Shown: in pieces, positions 45,888-55,821 of the stretch
Numbering within the stretch: the stretch's first letter is position 1
Layout of the letters: each line of letters opens with the position of its first letter
DNA from: Bacteroidota bacterium
GTDB taxonomy: Bacteria > Bacteroidota > Bacteroidia > Cytophagales > Cytophagaceae
Length of the DNA stretch: 64,000 nucleotides
Assembly: GCA_023458555.1 (NCBI GenBank)
Contig: JAEWYS010000020.1
Location: 310,001 to 374,000, forward strand
Reading direction: 5' to 3'
The notes under the pieces: generated by a model
Databases searched by the model: none
Told to the model about the DNA's origin: nothing
What the model saw: the letters and a program-made list of their open reading frames with translations, nothing else
Translations under genes and position numbers: made by a program

Positions 45888-46487
45888 TTATATCTTTGCA
45901 ATGATGTTGATATTCAGGGTAAATATATCATCAATGGCTTTGTCTCCCAGATTGTCGAAGAAGCTCCCTGAGCCATATTTGATATCATAGCTTGTACGAT
46001 TTACATCAATTTTGGCTGTTCCGCTCAGGGTTTTTCCATCGGTAATCACTTTCGCAGGAAATTCTACCGGTAAGGTTTTTCCTTTTATGGTTAATTGGCC
46101 TTTTATAGTATATTCATCTTGCTGAACAGGTGATATTGAACTGATCACAAGTTTTGCCTCAGGATGTTTTTGTGTGCTGAAAAAATCATCCGATTTAAGG
46201 TGTCCCACCAGTTTCTGGTTATATTCTTCATTGGTCAGGTCAGTACAGGTAATCGATGTCATATCGATAACAAAGTTACCACCGCTTATCTTCCCGTCTG
46301 TGAGCTGTACGGTACCGGATTTGATCCGAACATTGCCTGTATGCTCTCCGGTTACTTTTTTGCCTGTCCATGTTATGTTACTTTTATCCGGGTTTACTTG
46401 CAGTACAGATTGCTTGCTCAGTGTAAAGGCAGCCATGGTTGCTATCAGGATTGAGGCTGCCAGGGTATTAAAGAGTACTTTCTTCAT
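45888..46487 (-). CDS. YceI-family lipid-binding protein
   Basis: A 199-residue exported protein with a signal peptide (TLAASILIATMAAFTLS) and the YceI barrel: NPDKSNITWTGKKVTGEHTG at the start, GNFVIDMTSI, HLKSDDFFSTQKHPEAKLV and the closing TLNINIIAKI. YceI proteins bind isoprenoid or other lipids in a beta-barrel pocket in the periplasm. The ligand is unknown. Single gene. Confidence 0.92.
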   Translation of the reverse strand: MKKVLFNTLAASILIATMAAFTLSKQSVLQVNPDKSNITWTGKKVTGEHTGNVRIKSGTVQLTDGKISGGNFVIDMTSITCTDLTNEEYNQKLVGHLKSDDFFSTQKHPEAKLVISSISPVQQDEYTIKGQLTIKGKTLPVEFPAKVITDGKTLSGTAKIDVNRTSYDIKYGSGSFFDNLGDKAIDDIFTLNINIIAKI

Positions 46488-46624
46488 AATCAGAATTCGT
46501 TTAATTGATATAGTTTGGTTGTGGAAATTAATAACGCAAATATATGTCTAAACAATATATGTTGCAACTTTTATTTTAAAAAAGCTCAATAGGTGTGGAT
46601 TGTGATAAAATGGCTTCTGTATTG

Positions 46625-47116
46625 TCAGTTGCTGGAGTACAGACTGTTTCTGAAATGGTTCTCTATAAGATAATATTCGTTTCCGTTACGCTCTACGGTG
46701 AGGAATAGTTCCCGGTCTGCCAGCTTGATTTCAAGAATTTTTATGGCTTGCTCTTGCCCGTTACGTTCACGTAGCTTTTCTTTTCCATATAGCTCTTCAT
46801 AGTGCTCGTAAGTTGCTTTATAGGCTTCGAGCGCATTGAACTTGGTGTTTTGTCCTGAGAGCCTGAGCTTTTGTGTTTTTACACCTATAAGCTGGTTTTT
46901 TCTGAATACATAATAAATATGGGATGCATATCCTGAATCAAACTGAACGTAGTGGATTTCGTCTACATAGTTTGGTTTGGACAATTCTTCAAGAAAGATA
47001 GCCGTTTCTTTTTTCTTGACTTCATCTTTGGACTCCAGCCAGTACGAGCTTCTGTAATCCTGGGCAGATGAGATCAGCATTATATGAAAAAACACGAAGA
47101 ATAAGTAATGTTTCAT
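46625..47116 (-). CDS. uncharacterised exported protein
   Basis: A 163-residue protein starting MKHYLFFVFFHIMLISSAQ, a signal peptide ending at SAQ. A longer frame to 47188 is rejected because it adds 24 residues ahead of the signal peptide. The rest is mixed helix and strand (FLEELSKPNYVDEIHYVQFD, LEIKLADRELFLTVERNGNE) with no domain I recognise. Confidence 0.65.
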   Translation of the reverse strand: MKHYLFFVFFHIMLISSAQDYRSSYWLESKDEVKKKETAIFLEELSKPNYVDEIHYVQFDSGYASHIYYVFRKNQLIGVKTQKLRLSGQNTKFNALEAYKATYEHYEELYGKEKLRERNGQEQAIKILEIKLADRELFLTVERNGNEYYLIENHFRNSLYSSN

Positions 47117-47394
47117 AATGTATAGCGTATAGATAGGCTTTTCGCCAGAGAAAAGCACTGTGCACATCATTGGCAAAATTAAAGCCAAAAATATTAGAAT
47201 TTTCTTAAATTCTTATACTTAGTTTCTGTATTTCATTAAATATAGCTTATTCATATTGATCAATGTTTTTTGTTGAACGACATAAACGATGGATAATTTA
47301 GATAATTATTATATAAATGGATGAAACTTTTGGAATACTTATTGATTTTATGAATATTCACCTGGCAAATTATTAGTATAGCTTTTACGATTCT

Positions 47395-49488
47395 ATGAGA
47401 AAAAATAGTTCAATACTCACCTTTGTTTCCTTACTTTTTGTATTTAACTCTTCCATGCCTTCGGGTGAGGGGGATAAGGATAAAGACAAAGTCCTGGCGG
47501 GAGTCATTCTGCACAGTCTTGTGGCGGGACATTATCAGCAAAAGGAGATTAATGATGAATTTTCGAAAAATGCTTTTGATGCATACATAAAAAACATTGA
47601 CTATAATAAGCGATTTTTTACCAGGCAGGATATAGATAAGCTCAGGAAGTGGGAGTATAAAATTGATGATGAATTTAAGGCTGGCAATTTTGATCTGATG
47701 AAAAACAGCTATACGCTGCTGAAAAAAAGAATAGAAGAGGTTGAGGAAATTTATCAGCAGATATTGTCAAAACCTTTTGATTTTTCACTGGATGAAAAAA
47801 TAGAGACAGATCCTGAAAAGTACGATTTTCCTGTAAACAGAAAGGAGCTGGAGGAGTCCTGGAGGAAGTATCTGAAGTTTCAGACACTGATACGCCTCAA
47901 TGAGCTTGAAAAAGAACAGCTGAAAAAAGCTGAAACGGACAAGGATTTTGCTCCCAAGCCGGTTGCAGAGCTTGAAAAGGAAGCGAGAGAAAAGGTATCG
48001 CAATCCCAGACGACCTGGTTTAAGCGTATAAAGCAGCTGAATGAAACGGACTATCAGGCTATTTATATCAATGCCATACTTAGCACGTATGATCCGCATT
48101 CCAATTATTTCCCGCCAAAAGCCAAAGAGAACTTCGATATTCAGCTCAGCGGGCAGCTCGAAGGTATAGGAGCTACTCTGATGGAAAAGGATGGGTATAT
48201 AAAGGTTGAAAAGATTGTGCCTGGCAGCGCTTCATGGAAGCAGGGAGAGCTTAAAGCCGGTGATATTATCCTGAAGGTTGGTCAGTCTGCTGATGAGCCG
48301 GTGGATATCGTAAATATGCGTCTGGACGATGCTGTACAGCTGATCAGGGGGAAAAAAGGAACAGAAGTGCGGCTTACGGTAAAAAAGGTAGATGGAAGCA
48401 TCAAGATTGTTCCTATTACGAGAGATATTGTAATTATTGAAGAAACGTATGCCAAATCGGCGGTTTTGGATAATGGTGTAAGAGCAGGTTATATCAAGCT
48501 GCCTCAGTTTTATGCTGATTTTAATAATAGTGGCGGGAGAAGCTGTTCGCAGGATGTGAAAAAGGAGATAGAAAAGCTGTCTGATGAAAAAATAGAAGGA
48601 CTTATTCTTGATCTTCGTAACAATGGCGGCGGCTCGCTGAGGGACGTGGTCGAAATGGCAGGATTGTTTATTGAAAAAGGTCCCGTAGTGCAGGTTCGTA
48701 GCAGCGACGGAACGCTGGAGATTCTGGAGGACTACGATTCCAGAGTGCAGTATAAAGGACCTCTTATTATTCTTGTCAACGAGCTGAGCGCTTCGGCATC
48801 GGAAATCCTGGCAGCAGCCATGCAGGATTACGATCGCGGAGTTGTGGTTGGAAGCGCTTCTACGTATGGCAAAGGCACTGTGCAGCGTATGGTAGATCTT
48901 GATATGCTCATTCCGCCTGCCTACGGCAGTGTGAAGCCTTTGGGAGCGATGAAGCTTACCACTCAGAAATTTTACAGAATCAATGGCGGAGCGACGCAGC
49001 TCAAGGGCGTAGCTTCGGATATCATTTTACCGGATGATTATGCTTATATGAAAGTTGGTGAAAGAGAACTGGAGCATCCTATGCCTTGGGATGAGATCAA
49101 GCAGGTATATTACAAAGACTGGAAAGATGCTCCTGCTCTGGAAAAGCTGGAAAAGAAAAGTCATGCCCGGATTGATACCAGTTCGGTATTTAAAAAGATT
49201 GATCAGAACGCCCGCCGTCTGAAAAAGACGTCTGAACGTTCGGTGTTCCCGCTAAATCTCCAGGCTTATCAGACGGAACAGAACAAGCTGGAAGAGGAAA
49301 GTAAACAATTTGAAAATCTTTTTAGTAATATAGACGGTTTTAATGTAGATATGATCCGGGCAGAGGTAAGCGCTCTTGAGTCGGATACAGCCAAGGTAAA
49401 CAGAGTTAAAACCTGGCATACCGAAATTAAAAAAGATGTGTATGTCTATGAAGCCATGCAGATACTCCATGATATGAATAAGAAGTAA
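47395..49488 (+). CDS. Prc/Tsp-type carboxy-terminal protease
   Basis: A 697-residue periplasmic S41 protease of the Tsp form. A signal peptide is followed by a long helical N-terminal region (ILHSLVAGHYQQKEINDEFS, YIKNIDYNKRFFTRQDID), a PDZ domain near 240-330 (GIGATLMEKDGYIKVEKIVP), the catalytic Ser in NELSASASEIL and Lys in STYGKGTVQ, and a DUF3340-like C-terminus. Tsp trims proteins with exposed nonpolar C-termini. Unlike the S41 protein at 29580 it has the long N-terminal extension. A strong terminator follows. Confidence 0.94.
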   Translation: MRKNSSILTFVSLLFVFNSSMPSGEGDKDKDKVLAGVILHSLVAGHYQQKEINDEFSKNAFDAYIKNIDYNKRFFTRQDIDKLRKWEYKIDDEFKAGNFDLMKNSYTLLKKRIEEVEEIYQQILSKPFDFSLDEKIETDPEKYDFPVNRKELEESWRKYLKFQTLIRLNELEKEQLKKAETDKDFAPKPVAELEKEAREKVSQSQTTWFKRIKQLNETDYQAIYINAILSTYDPHSNYFPPKAKENFDIQLSGQLEGIGATLMEKDGYIKVEKIVPGSASWKQGELKAGDIILKVGQSADEPVDIVNMRLDDAVQLIRGKKGTEVRLTVKKVDGSIKIVPITRDIVIIEETYAKSAVLDNGVRAGYIKLPQFYADFNNSGGRSCSQDVKKEIEKLSDEKIEGLILDLRNNGGGSLRDVVEMAGLFIEKGPVVQVRSSDGTLEILEDYDSRVQYKGPLIILVNELSASASEILAAAMQDYDRGVVVGSASTYGKGTVQRMVDLDMLIPPAYGSVKPLGAMKLTTQKFYRINGGATQLKGVASDIILPDDYAYMKVGERELEHPMPWDEIKQVYYKDWKDAPALEKLEKKSHARIDTSSVFKKIDQNARRLKKTSERSVFPLNLQAYQTEQNKLEEESKQFENLFSNIDGFNVDMIRAEVSALESDTAKVNRVKTWHTEIKKDVYVYEAMQILHDMNKK

Positions 49489-49503
49489 GTTTAAACATGA
49501 TTT

Positions 49504-49546
49504 ATAGAAAAAGCGCCTGATACAATATATCAGGCGCTTTTTCTAT
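49504..49546 (+). terminator. strong terminator after the Prc gene
   Basis: ATAGAAAAAGCGCCTGATA (49504-49522) pairs perfectly with TATCAGGCGCTTTTTCTAT (49528-49546) over 19 bases with a five-base loop. Confidence 0.88.
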
Positions 49547-49924
49547 AAGTAAATCCGGATATGTGATTCGGTATTAAATTTTTACGTGTTTTGTTTTCAG
49601 GTAAATAGTTGTAAAACATTCATATCAAAAACAACAAAACGAGAATATGCTTCACTGACCGCTGCCGGCAAATATTCATTCTTCTGTTTTTTTCAAACAA
49701 AGCGTTTCCGACTTCAATAAATTCAGCTTCTGTCAGCAGTCATACCACGATCTTGTACCTTGTCTCTGACTTATTTTCTGTGATTGGTACCAGTTATAAA
49801 TCAACATATAGCGAAGTGAGTGCCTTGCCTTATCCGGGAAAATAAAATTATGAGGAACCACTCCTCAGCCCCGAGTGTTTTTAGCTAAGCGGAATGGATG
49901 TGGGATGATTAAAAACTGATTGCT
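49547..49924. other. AT-rich intergenic region, nothing recognised
   Basis: About 380 bases with no open frame, repeat or clear promoter box between the Prc terminator and the receiver-domain gene. Confidence 0.4.
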
Positions 49925-50326
49925 ATGCTGAACGGGGTGCTGATAGTGGATGATGATAATGTGAGCAATTTTATTGCGGAAAGAGTGATAAGGAGCCATG
50001 GTGAGGTGCGTATGGTTACCTCTGTGACGGATGGGAGACAGGCTTTGAGCTACCTGAAACATCAATGTGAGGGAGATGAGGCATATGCCTGCCCTGATCT
50101 CATATTGCTGGATCTTAATATGCCTTATATTGATGGTATGGAGTTTCTGCTGAATAAAAGCAGATTTGGAGTTCCCGAGGATATCCCGGTAGTTGTGGTT
50201 ACTGGTGTGGACCCATCCAGGGAGCAGGAAAAAATTCTGAGAGATCTGGGAGTATCATACGTGGTAAAACCATTAACCGGAGCTAAGTTTGATAAGATTC
50301 TGAATGAAGTTTTTTACAAATCATAG
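49925..50326 (+). CDS. single-domain response regulator (CheY-like)
   Basis: A 133-residue protein with a receiver domain only. LIVDDDNVSNF has the acidic pocket, LILLDLNMPYIDG has the phosphorylated Asp (D63), VVVTG the Thr and VVKPL the Lys. No output domain is present, so it works by protein contact, as in chemotaxis or phosphorelay proteins. No histidine kinase gene is adjacent. Confidence 0.92.
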   Translation: MLNGVLIVDDDNVSNFIAERVIRSHGEVRMVTSVTDGRQALSYLKHQCEGDEAYACPDLILLDLNMPYIDGMEFLLNKSRFGVPEDIPVVVVTGVDPSREQEKILRDLGVSYVVKPLTGAKFDKILNEVFYKS

Positions 50327-50582
50327 TCAGAGGGATTAGATTGTGATTGTATAAATGTTTTATAAAGGTATTTTTTTGATTTTTTTCATAAACTTCCCAT
50401 TCTTACTTTCGTAGAAATGCAGATGTTCTTTCAATAGTCAATAATATATTGAAGGCAAGGGGGAGGATTTTAAGAGGGAAAGTACTGATTTTTGTGCACT
50501 ATCATGTGTTTTTGAATCGTTAGATGAAATAGTTTTCCGTAACTTAGTTCTGTAAAAATTATATCGTATAGTTGGTTTTCTT

Positions 50583-52652
50583 ATGAAACGAGGTATCCTT
50601 TTTTTGTTATCGGTTCTTTTTAGTGTGATTTTGTATGGTCAGCAACCCTACAGGGAATATTATGAAGATAATAAAACACTGAAGGCGGAAGGGTTTATAA
50701 AAGATTCACTGCCTACCGGCGCCTGGAGTTTTTACAGCGAAAACGGAGTACGGATCACTCAGTGTTCGTTCAGAGAAGGACTGGCTGAAGGAGTAATGGT
50801 GCATTTTCATGATAACGGAAAAATTGAGCTGGAAGCCCTTTTCGAAGCAGGAATTGAAAATGGCAAATGGCTGGAGTTTTATGCTTCCGGAAAAGAAAAA
50901 GTGGTAGGAGCTTTTAAAAACGGTCAGAAGAACGGAAGCTGGAAAGAGTATTTTTCCAATGGCCAGCCAGCGCTGGAAGGCTATTATAAAGAGGGGCTGA
51001 AAACCGGTAAGTGGCTTGAATACTACCCGGATGGTATTGTCAAATCAGATGGCGAATACCAGGAGGGCCGGCAGGAAGGATCCTGGAAAGAATATCACTC
51101 GGATGGAAAGTATGCGTTTGAAGCACATTATAAGGCAGGTAAGCCCGATGGCCTGTTTAAGAAATACTACCCGGCGGGGCAGTTGCACTGGCAGGTGGTA
51201 TATATTGACAGCCTGGAGCAGGGAGAATGGATAAGATATCATGGAAACGGAAAAATAGCAGAAAAGGGTTTATATAAAGACGGGAAAGAGACTGGCTTAT
51301 GGCACGAGTTCTATAGCAATGGTCAGACCGAAAGCGAAGGTTTGTACAAAGAAGGAGCACTCGATGGCAAGTGGACGGAATACTATGAAAACGGTACGCT
51401 AAAATCTGTTAATGAATGGAAAGATAATCTGCTATGGCAAACTGTAAGCGCCAGTGATCAGAATGGTAAAGTACTGGATCCGGGCAGTGTCAAAGAAGGA
51501 ACAGGAGTACAAAAGCTGTATTATTCCAATGGAGCTCTGATGGCAACTGTTACTTATAAGGATGGCAGAAAGGAAGGAGCTGCCAGCTCTTACTACCGGG
51601 ATGGTAAGCTGAAGTCGCAGGTTAGTTATATTGCGGATAAGGAATCGGGGGTAATGAAAGAATACTTCCCGGATGGAACACTGGCTGCCGAAACAATTTT
51701 TAGGGATGGTAAGCCGCATGGTGTTTATAAAGAATATCTGAAATCGGGGAAGCCCGCTGTTGTAGGGTATTATGTAAACGGACTGGAGGACAGCCTCTGG
51801 CTGGAGCTTCATGAAAACGGCAAAATACTTACAGAAGGGTATTATGTCAACGGCTTGCCGGAAGGAGACTGGTATCAGTACTATGAAAATGATACTATTG
51901 CGTCATTCGGATCTTTTGAAAATGGCAAACAGACCGGAATATGGCAGGAGTTTACCTATGATGGCAAGCCGGCGAGCATCGGAAAGTATGAGAATGGCCT
52001 GAAAACCGGCTTCTGGAAAAGCTGGCATCCAAATGGCGAAGTACGTATGGAAGGATATTTTATTAATGGCCTTGAGGATGGTTTCTGGAAAATCTATTAT
52101 GATAACGGACAGCTTCTTTCCGAAGGATCTTATACTGCCGGTCTGGAATCCGGTCCATGGAAAGAATATTATCCCGACGGGAAACTGCAGGCAGAAGGAA
52201 ATTATGTGGCAGGGAAAGAGGACGGTGTATGGAAAAATTATTATGCCAACGGAGTATTTAGTCATGAAGAGATCTATGACAGGGGAAAACTGATGGAGGT
52301 TGGGGATATGCACAATGCAAGCGGTAAACGGGTTGCCAAGGGCTCTTTTGCCAAAGGCAACGGCTCCCTTAAAACCTATCATCAGAATGGCAAAACGGCC
52401 GCAGAAGGAACATATAAAAACGGACTTCCGGATGGAAAGTGGAAATATTATTTTGACAATGGGATATTGAGCGGAGAAGGAGAAATGAAGGCTGGACTGC
52501 GTGAAGGGCATTGGAAATTTTATGTGAATACAGGTAAGCTGGAGGCGGAAGGAAGCTATACAAATGATGAAATGTCCGGTATATGGAAGTTTTACGAACA
52601 GGGAAGGGTTATATCAATTAAAAATCTGGATATTGAAGATGTGGATCTGTAA
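50583..52652 (+). CDS. exported MORN/YwqK-repeat protein with about 24 repeats
   Basis: A 689-residue protein with a signal peptide (FLLSVLFSVILYGQ) and then about 24 tandem repeats of 23 residues with the pattern NGK-x5-G-x-Y-x2-G-x2-x-G-x-W-x2-Y-Y, as in ALEGYYKEGLKTGKWLEYY. These are MORN-type repeats, often annotated as YwqK-family. They form long beta-ribbons that bind lipids or proteins. No toxin or enzyme domain is present. The next gene starts inside its last 14 bases and encodes a shorter protein of the same type. Confidence 0.88.
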   Translation: MKRGILFLLSVLFSVILYGQQPYREYYEDNKTLKAEGFIKDSLPTGAWSFYSENGVRITQCSFREGLAEGVMVHFHDNGKIELEALFEAGIENGKWLEFYASGKEKVVGAFKNGQKNGSWKEYFSNGQPALEGYYKEGLKTGKWLEYYPDGIVKSDGEYQEGRQEGSWKEYHSDGKYAFEAHYKAGKPDGLFKKYYPAGQLHWQVVYIDSLEQGEWIRYHGNGKIAEKGLYKDGKETGLWHEFYSNGQTESEGLYKEGALDGKWTEYYENGTLKSVNEWKDNLLWQTVSASDQNGKVLDPGSVKEGTGVQKLYYSNGALMATVTYKDGRKEGAASSYYRDGKLKSQVSYIADKESGVMKEYFPDGTLAAETIFRDGKPHGVYKEYLKSGKPAVVGYYVNGLEDSLWLELHENGKILTEGYYVNGLPEGDWYQYYENDTIASFGSFENGKQTGIWQEFTYDGKPASIGKYENGLKTGFWKSWHPNGEVRMEGYFINGLEDGFWKIYYDNGQLLSEGSYTAGLESGPWKEYYPDGKLQAEGNYVAGKEDGVWKNYYANGVFSHEEIYDRGKLMEVGDMHNASGKRVAKGSFAKGNGSLKTYHQNGKTAAEGTYKNGLPDGKWKYYFDNGILSGEGEMKAGLREGHWKFYVNTGKLEAEGSYTNDEMSGIWKFYEQGRVISIKNLDIEDVDL

Positions 52653-53265
52653 AAGTTTGTTTTGTTTGCTGGTACTGGGCATAACGGACGGTTTGCTGGC
52701 TCAGGATACTGTAAGGACATACTACGATAACGGACAGATGAAATCTGCAGGATTGATCAGTGAAGGTATGCGTCAGGGCTGCTGGTATTTTTATTATCCC
52801 AATCAGATGCCCAATTCAGAAGAGTGTTATCTTAATGATGAGCTGCACGGAAAAGTAAAGAGCTATGATTTTGAGGGAAGGCTTGTCAGTATTGAAAATT
52901 ACGAATACGGGCTGGAGCAGGATTCTGCATTTTACTATTATCCAGGTGGTGCTTTGAAGCGTAAAGGTGTTTTTAAGGACGGTCTGTATGCCGGCATCTG
53001 GCTGGGATATCACGAAAACGGCAGGCTGAGTCAGTCAGGGGCTTATGTCCTGGGAATGCTTGACGGACTTTGGCGGTTTTATGATTCAGAAGGCCTGCTC
53101 AGTCATGAAGGGGTGTATAGAGAAGCTAAGGAAACCGGTTTATGGAAAGTATATCATCCGAAAGGATATATACAGGAAGAAGGGGAGATGGATGAGGGAA
53201 ACCGCATCGGGGTCTGGCGCCAATACAATAAAAAAGGGAAAGTGGTAAAAACCCGGCTTTACTAA
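52639..53265 (+). CDS. exported MORN/YwqK-repeat protein, short paralogue
   Basis: A 208-residue protein starting MWICKSLFCLLVLGITDGLL with a signal peptide ending at AQ. It carries about seven MORN-type repeats of the same form as the preceding gene (SAGLISEGMRQGCWYFYYP, KRKGVFKDGLYAGIWLGYH). A longer frame from 52564 adds 25 residues ahead of the signal peptide and is rejected. The 14-base overlap with the upstream gene points to translational coupling and joint function. Confidence 0.82.
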   Translation: MWICKSLFCLLVLGITDGLLAQDTVRTYYDNGQMKSAGLISEGMRQGCWYFYYPNQMPNSEECYLNDELHGKVKSYDFEGRLVSIENYEYGLEQDSAFYYYPGGALKRKGVFKDGLYAGIWLGYHENGRLSQSGAYVLGMLDGLWRFYDSEGLLSHEGVYREAKETGLWKVYHPKGYIQEEGEMDEGNRIGVWRQYNKKGKVVKTRLY

Positions 53266-53275
53266 GCCGGTTATT
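53253..53275 (+). terminator. hairpin at the end of the MORN gene pair
   Basis: CCGGCTT (53253-53259) pairs with AAGCCGG (53264-53270), spanning the stop codon and followed by TTATTTT. It lies at the junction of two convergent genes. Confidence 0.5.
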
Positions 53276-53801
53276 TTGTAATTCCCTGTCTGTATCGTTC
53301 GTTTAGCTGATATTCCAGATCGTTGAGACAGTTTTTAACCACAGGTTCATAAAGCTGCACTTTTTCCATCTGACTTAACGAATCGTGGGAAAGAAGATCG
53401 TTGATTGAAAACTCTTCTGTCATTTTTTCAGTCGTACACTGGCAATAATCCTGAGCAAGATCTTCATCGCCGGCGGAAAGCTGTTCCTGGCTTACATAAA
53501 GCTGCACACATTCAGTGGTTAAGCTCTCTTTGTCCGTGTCTGTCCAGGCACGTCCCTTAGTAACCGGGGCAAAGCTGACGGATTTGTCGGGATTGTTCTG
53601 AATGACAGTGATGATACCGAAGAAACTGAGCAGAAACGCGAAACCTTTGGCTTTTTTCGTGTGTTTTAATAACCAGAAATCGTATTGTTCCCTGGAATCC
53701 TGAGTTTTAAGTAAAGGCTTTAGAACCTTAAAGACAAACAGAAAGATTGTAACTCCGATTATGAGTGAAACCACTCCGCTTATGAACAAGAACTTCTCCA
53801 T
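53271..53801 (-). CDS. uncharacterised membrane protein
   Basis: A 176-residue protein with two probable membrane helices (FLFISGVVSLIIGVTIFLFV and AKGFAFLLSFFGIITVI). The C-terminal half is soluble with cysteines (TTECVQLYVSQEQL, AQDYCQCTTEKM). No known domain. It is convergent with the MORN pair and lies downstream of nadE on the same strand, about 95 bases away. Confidence 0.6.
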   Translation of the reverse strand: MEKFLFISGVVSLIIGVTIFLFVFKVLKPLLKTQDSREQYDFWLLKHTKKAKGFAFLLSFFGIITVIQNNPDKSVSFAPVTKGRAWTDTDKESLTTECVQLYVSQEQLSAGDEDLAQDYCQCTTEKMTEEFSINDLLSHDSLSQMEKVQLYEPVVKNCLNDLEYQLNERYRQGITK

Positions 53802-53895
53802 CGCTTTTCAACATCTCATTTAATGGATTAACTCCACCGGGAATGATCTGTTAAGCGAACAGGAAGATATTTTCGGAAATAATGAGCCGGGAAAG

Positions 53896-55758
53896 CTATT
53901 CCGGCAGCTTTCTGAGTATATCAAGCTCCAGGCTGAAGGAACCGCTTAGTATCGGAAAACGGCACCATGATCTGGGATCCACATTGAAATCATCCAGGTG
54001 AAAAGATGGCGCTATACGCTCACGCTTCCACTGATTCCGTGACCACATTCTGTAAAACTTAATTATATGCTCTTTCAGAAGGGCAGGGGTTTCCAATTCT
54101 TGTGCTTTTAATAGTTCATAGGTTTCCAGAGGCGATTTCCGGTTTCTGATTGCCTGCAGCTCGATTTGCAGGAGTACATAATAGGGCATCAGGTCTTTCT
54201 CATCCGTCTGCGCATGTGTTTCCGGGCGCAATTCTGCTGTGGGGGGCAATGCATTTACGTGGCTCAGACCCGGCTGATTCAGGTTTTTCTCGGCCCATAT
54301 GAGCCAGTTGCGGATAAAGTGCTTGTCAACACCTGCAATGGGCGCTATGCTGCCCGAGGTATCTCCGTCCATAGTGGTATATCCCACATCACCTTCGCTG
54401 CGGTTGCTGGTCGTGATCAGCAGGGCATTTTTTATATTGGCCAGCATCCAGATGATCGGAGACCGGGCTCTGGCCTGAATATTTTGCAAGGCAATATCAT
54501 CTGTTTCCCAGCAAAGCTCACGTTGGATAGCTTTTTCAATCGTATTTGTATAAGCGTCTACCGTTTCATCGATTGTCCAGTGATGAAAGGTGGCTCCAAT
54601 AGAGTGAGCAAGTTCCTGTGCCGCTTTTAATGTGGCAGGCCCGGAGTTTTTTGTCCCCTGATAGGCAGTAGTCAATAATAGTCTGGTCAACGCTGGGATC
54701 GTATCGGCTTTTTTATCACCGGAGATAGCAAGCTTTTCCCGGAATGCTTTCAGGCCGAGTTCATCTACTCCCCGTTTTATCATTTCAGAGACCATGATTG
54801 CGCAGGCTGAGGAATCGGCTCCGCCACTCAGAGAAAGTACAAAGCCTGAGCTCCGGCTTTTTCTGAGATAATCAAATAGTCCCAGAGACGTTGCTTCCCA
54901 AAACTCGTATTCACGTTCCCGTTCATCGTGGGTAATCTCTTTAACAACGCTGGTATTTGTCTCAAAATCAACTTCGGCGTATATGAGATTGCTGTTTTTG
55001 AAGGAAAAACGGTTGTTTCGCTGCAACATTTTCCCTTCTTTGTATATAAGCACCTCTCCGTCGTATATGATGCGTCCGGCTTCATTGCCCAGCAGATTGG
55101 CATAAATGTATGTACAGTGAAAAGTATCGGAGCTGGAGGCGATAAGCTGATAACGAAACTCGGATTTGCCAAAGGAGAAATGACTGGCGCTTGGATTCAG
55201 GATCAGGTCAACGTTTTTCCGGCTCAGACGACAGGCTGGTCTGACAGAATCCGATACCCAGGCGTCCTCGCAGATTTCAAAGCCAATCCGGGCGCCGTGT
55301 GACTCGATCACGATCTCGCCGAAAGGGATTTCAGCTCCTTCGACTGTGAGATGTGTTTGTTCACCGGCTTTCCAGGGAGTAAACCAGCGGGGTTCATAAT
55401 GCACGCCTTCTCCGGCCAGAAACTGCTTGGCGGCGATGCCCTTTATCTCTTTATTTTCAATAAAAGCACAGCAATTGTAGAGATTATCTCCGATACGGAC
55501 AGGCAATCCTATGGCAACGGCAATATCATGACAATGATCACGCAGGGCTATTAATAGTTCCCAGGCTTTTTCGGGTACCCACCGGCTCAGAAAGAGATCT
55601 TCACAGCCGTATCCTGTTATGCATAGCTCCGGGAGGCATAAAATCCGGATACCTGTAGCTCGTGCTTCATCAATTGCACTTCTGATGTTGTGAATATTGT
55701 TTTCCCAGTCAATGGGAGTCTGATTGAGTGCGGCTCCGCCGATTTTTATATAGGCCAT
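53896..55758 (-). CDS. nadE: glutamine-dependent NAD+ synthetase
   Basis: About 620 residues starting MAYIKIGGAALNQTPIDWEN. The N-terminal nitrilase-like amidotransferase domain carries the Glu-Lys-Cys residues (LCLPELCITGYG, KQFLAGEG, GFEICEDAW). The C-terminal synthetase domain has the ATP motif LSLSGGADSSACAIMV and later TTSNRSEGDVGYTTMDGD. It makes NAD from deamido-NAD, ATP and glutamine. A TTG 27 bases upstream in frame is a weaker start. It is the last gene of the nirB-nirD-moaCB-moeA-nadE row, 64 bases after moeA. Confidence 0.95.
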   Translation of the reverse strand: MAYIKIGGAALNQTPIDWENNIHNIRSAIDEARATGIRILCLPELCITGYGCEDLFLSRWVPEKAWELLIALRDHCHDIAVAIGLPVRIGDNLYNCCAFIENKEIKGIAAKQFLAGEGVHYEPRWFTPWKAGEQTHLTVEGAEIPFGEIVIESHGARIGFEICEDAWVSDSVRPACRLSRKNVDLILNPSASHFSFGKSEFRYQLIASSSDTFHCTYIYANLLGNEAGRIIYDGEVLIYKEGKMLQRNNRFSFKNSNLIYAEVDFETNTSVVKEITHDEREREYEFWEATSLGLFDYLRKSRSSGFVLSLSGGADSSACAIMVSEMIKRGVDELGLKAFREKLAISGDKKADTIPALTRLLLTTAYQGTKNSGPATLKAAQELAHSIGATFHHWTIDETVDAYTNTIEKAIQRELCWETDDIALQNIQARARSPIIWMLANIKNALLITTSNRSEGDVGYTTMDGDTSGSIAPIAGVDKHFIRNWLIWAEKNLNQPGLSHVNALPPTAELRPETHAQTDEKDLMPYYVLLQIELQAIRNRKSPLETYELLKAQELETPALLKEHIIKFYRMWSRNQWKRERIAPSFHLDDFNVDPRSWCRFPILSGSFSLELDILRKLPE

Positions 55759-55821
55759 TTCTGTTGCTCTGCTATCCTTTGACAAAAGAACACAATTTTT
55801 GGCAATAATGGTATGATCGTC

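Noticed and set aside
50583..53265. Toxin-antitoxin system suggested by YwqK-type repeats
   Set aside because: Both proteins have signal peptides and no toxin-like gene is adjacent.
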